DNA from: Pseudomonadota bacterium
GTDB taxonomy: Bacteria > Pseudomonadota > Gammaproteobacteria > Burkholderiales > Burkholderiaceae_C
Reading direction: 5' to 3'
Length of the DNA stretch: 6,719 nucleotides
Assembly: GCA_018241985.1 (NCBI GenBank)
Contig: JAFECV010000125.1
Location: 1 to 6,719 of the forward strand
Below are positions 5,265 through 6,719 of this stretch, piece by piece. Positions within the stretch are counted from its first letter, which is position 1. Each line of letters starts with the position of its first letter. The notes under the pieces were generated by a model. The model saw only the letters and a program-made list of their open reading frames with translations. It did no database searches and was not told where the DNA came from. A program made the position numbers and the translations under genes.

Positions 5265-6557
5265 ATGACCACCGCCACCATGACCGCCGCGACGCTGCGT
5301 CCCAAGGCCACGCCGAAGGTGATCGCCGCGATCACGATCGGCAACGGGCTGGAATTCTTCGACTTCACCGTGTTCGGTTTTTTCGCGGTCGTGATCGGCC
5401 AGTTGTTCTTTCCGGTCAAGGACAAGGCGTACGAGCTGATGCTCGCGCTCGGCACCTTCGGCATCGCATTCGTCGCGCGGCCGATCGGCGGCCTGGTGCT
5501 CGGCCTGTTCGCCGACAGGGCCGGGCGCAAGCCGGCGATGACGCTGACGCTGATCCTGATGGCGCTCGGCGCGCTCGGCGTCGCGGTCGCGCCGACCTAT
5601 GCGCAGATCGGCATCTGGGCGCCGATCTGGCTGACGTTCGCGCGTCTGGTGCAGGGCTTCGCGCTCGGCGGCGAGGTCGGCGCGTCGACCTCGCTGCTGC
5701 TCGAATACGCCGATGACCACAACCGCGGTTATTTCGGCAGCTACCAGTTCGTCAGCCAGGGCCTGAGTTCGCTGCTCGGCGCGGGCGTCGCCGCGCTGCT
5801 GACCGGCACGCTGTCGCACGGCCAGCTTTACAGCTGGGGCTGGCGCATTCCGTTCTTCATCGGCGTGCTGATGGTGCCGATCGGGGTCTACATCCGGCGC
5901 CACCTGGACGAGACGCTGGGCCACCAGGCGAACGCCGACGAGAGCGCGAAGGCCAAATTGAAGGAAGCGTTCCGCACCGATTCGAAGCTGATCTGGTCCG
6001 GCGTGCTGCTGATCTGGGGCGGCACGGTCGCGACCTACCTGATCGTCTTCTACTTCCCGACCTACGCGAAGCAGTTCCTCGGCTTGCCGCTGTCGGTGAC
6101 GCTGTGGGCCGGCGTCACGGCGTCGGCGATCCTGATCCCGGTCTCGATCATCGCGGGCAGGATGGCGGACCGCTGGGGCCGCATCCCGGTCACCTGGTGG
6201 TCGCGCCTGGCGCTGGTGCTGCTGGTGGTGCCCGGCTTCATGCTGCTGGAGTCCTACCGATCTGCCGGCGTACTGCTCGGCGTGGTCGCGGTGCTGTCGG
6301 TGCTGCTCGCGCTGCAGGCCTCGCCCGGCATCACTTTCATCACCGAGCTCTATCCGCGGCCGGTCCGCGCCACCTCGCTGTCGGTCGTCTACAGTCTGGG
6401 CGTCGCGATCTTCGGCGGCACCGCCCAGGTGATCGCGACCTGGCTGATCAAGCTCACCGGCAGCGACCTCGCGCCGGCCTGGTACATGATCGTCGCGACA
6501 CTGCTATCGTCGCTGCCGCTCCTCTGGCTCAAAGAAACCGCCGGTAAACCGATCTGA
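5265..6557 (+). CDS. MFS transporter, metabolite:H+ symporter (MHS) type
   Basis: Inner-membrane secondary transporter of 430 residues, the usual size for 12 membrane helices. The N-terminus GNGLEFFDFTVFGFFA (26-41) is the MHS variant of the family signature (GN-LE-YDF). Loop 2-3 motif A is GLFADRAGRKP (80-90) with D84, and a second copy GRMADRWGRIP (298-308) marks the repeat in the C-terminal half. RLVQGFALGGEVG (127-139) and ELYPRPVRATSLSVVYSLG (361-379) are further family segments; the second carries the conserved E361, R366 and R369. The central cytoplasmic loop (about 211-240) is charged. The best-known relatives carry citrate, 2-oxoglutarate, shikimate or proline/betaine with protons. 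Substrate cannot be read from sequence. It has its own ribosome binding site 76 bases after proA and is probably a separate unit. The neighbourhood makes an amino acid or dicarboxylate plausible, but this is only inference. Confidence 0.9.
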   Translation: MTTATMTAATLRPKATPKVIAAITIGNGLEFFDFTVFGFFAVVIGQLFFPVKDKAYELMLALGTFGIAFVARPIGGLVLGLFADRAGRKPAMTLTLILMALGALGVAVAPTYAQIGIWAPIWLTFARLVQGFALGGEVGASTSLLLEYADDHNRGYFGSYQFVSQGLSSLLGAGVAALLTGTLSHGQLYSWGWRIPFFIGVLMVPIGVYIRRHLDETLGHQANADESAKAKLKEAFRTDSKLIWSGVLLIWGGTVATYLIVFYFPTYAKQFLGLPLSVTLWAGVTASAILIPVSIIAGRMADRWGRIPVTWWSRLALVLLVVPGFMLLESYRSAGVLLGVVAVLSVLLALQASPGITFITELYPRPVRATSLSVVYSLGVAIFGGTAQVIATWLIKLTGSDLAPAWYMIVATLLSSLPLLWLKETAGKPI

Positions 6558-6559
6558 GC

Positions 6560-6590
6560 CGGCGCAGGCGCGGGGCGTGACGCCGTTCTT
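6560..6590 (+). terminator. Weak hairpin after the transporter gene
   Basis: GGCG-TGA-CGCC at 6574-6584, or a longer-loop pairing of CGGCG 6560-6564 with CGCCG 6581-6585, is followed by GTTCTT. The stem is short and the T-tract is poor, so this is at best a weak intrinsic terminator at a position where one is expected. Confidence 0.22.
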
Positions 6591-6632
6591 GCAATCCGAC
6601 CGCGCGTCCCAAGCTGACCCACGGACAGGGCC

Positions 6633-6638
6633 TAGAAT
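6633..6638 (+). promoter_or_regulatory. Candidate -10 element for the gene starting at 6681
   Basis: TAGAAT matches the -10 consensus at 5 of 6 positions. It lies in the 123-base gap after the transporter and would give a leader of about 36 bases. CTGACC at 6614-6619 is -35-like, but the 13-bp spacing is too short. A CCCCG/CGGGG pairing (6639-6643 with 6656-6660) follows immediately. Confidence 0.33.
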
Positions 6639-6680
6639 CCCCGTTCGCCTCATCGCGGGGCGCCAATCACAACTGGCCGC

Positions 6681-6719
6681 ATGGTTCCGCACCTCATCAC
6701 CGCGCTCAGCGGTCCGATC
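6681..6719 (+). CDS. gshA: Start of a gene cut by the window end, probably glutamate-cysteine ligase
   Basis: Thirteen open codons from ATG 6681 read MVPHLITALSGPI. From memory, this closely resembles the N-terminus of the proteobacterial glutamate-cysteine ligase common in Burkholderiales (MVPHLITAL-GPL...), the enzyme for the first step of glutathione synthesis. A -10-like hexamer lies 43 bases upstream of the ATG; no Shine-Dalgarno is evident. Thirteen residues are too few for certainty, and no catalytic part is visible. Confidence 0.45.
   Translation, partial: MVPHLITALSGPI

Noticed and set aside
3509..5530. Very long open frame on the - strand opposite holA, proA and the start of the transporter
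   Set aside because: It is antisense to three well-recognised genes. Its protein is rich in Arg, Ala, His, Asp and Gln, typical of GC-rich shadow frames, and has no recognisable motif.

Overview
The window is strongly GC-rich and tightly coding, with every gene on the + strand. The DnaX-clamp-loader gene holA followed by proA, the protein sequences themselves, and a window-end fragment resembling the GshA N-terminus (MVPHLITAL...) all suggest a betaproteobacterium, probably of the order Burkholderiales. I cannot name a genus. No tRNA, rRNA, CRISPR array, insertion sequence or phage gene is visible, and no gene-free stretch exceeds 300 bases.

Layout. (1) 1-332: C-terminal part of an Lrp/AsnC-family regulator, cut by the left edge. 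(2) 333-454: a spacer with two inverted repeats, a -10-like hexamer and a clear ribosome binding site. (3) 455-2716: the notable gene, one 753-residue frame that joins a complete ornithine delta-aminotransferase (RocD type, residues about 1-411) to a complete arginine-dihydrolase/amidinotransferase-fold domain (ArgZ/AgrE type, about 462-753). A roughly 50-residue Pro/Ala-rich linker lies between them. (4) 2748-3833: holA, DNA polymerase III delta. (5) 3908-5188: proA, gamma-glutamyl phosphate reductase. (6) 5265-6557: a major facilitator transporter of the metabolite:H+ symporter type. (7) 6681-6719: the first 13 codons of a gene that is probably gshA.

How the genes fit together. The C-terminal half of the fusion is predicted to convert arginine to ornithine with release of ammonia and CO2. 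The N-terminal half would then transaminate ornithine with 2-oxoglutarate to glutamate-5-semialdehyde and glutamate. That makes one polypeptide carrying a two-step arginine-degradation route, analogous in logic to cyanobacterial AgrE but with an aminotransferase partner. The adjacent Lrp-type regulator is the natural candidate controller. ProA makes the same semialdehyde from the biosynthetic side, but holA-proA is a conserved betaproteobacterial neighbourhood, so that proximity may be coincidental. The linker DNA carries a sigma70-like promoter and a run of codons unusual for this genome. This suggests that two formerly separate genes were joined through their old intergenic region, and that the second domain might still be transcribed separately. 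The function of the fusion is inferred from motifs; no database search was possible.
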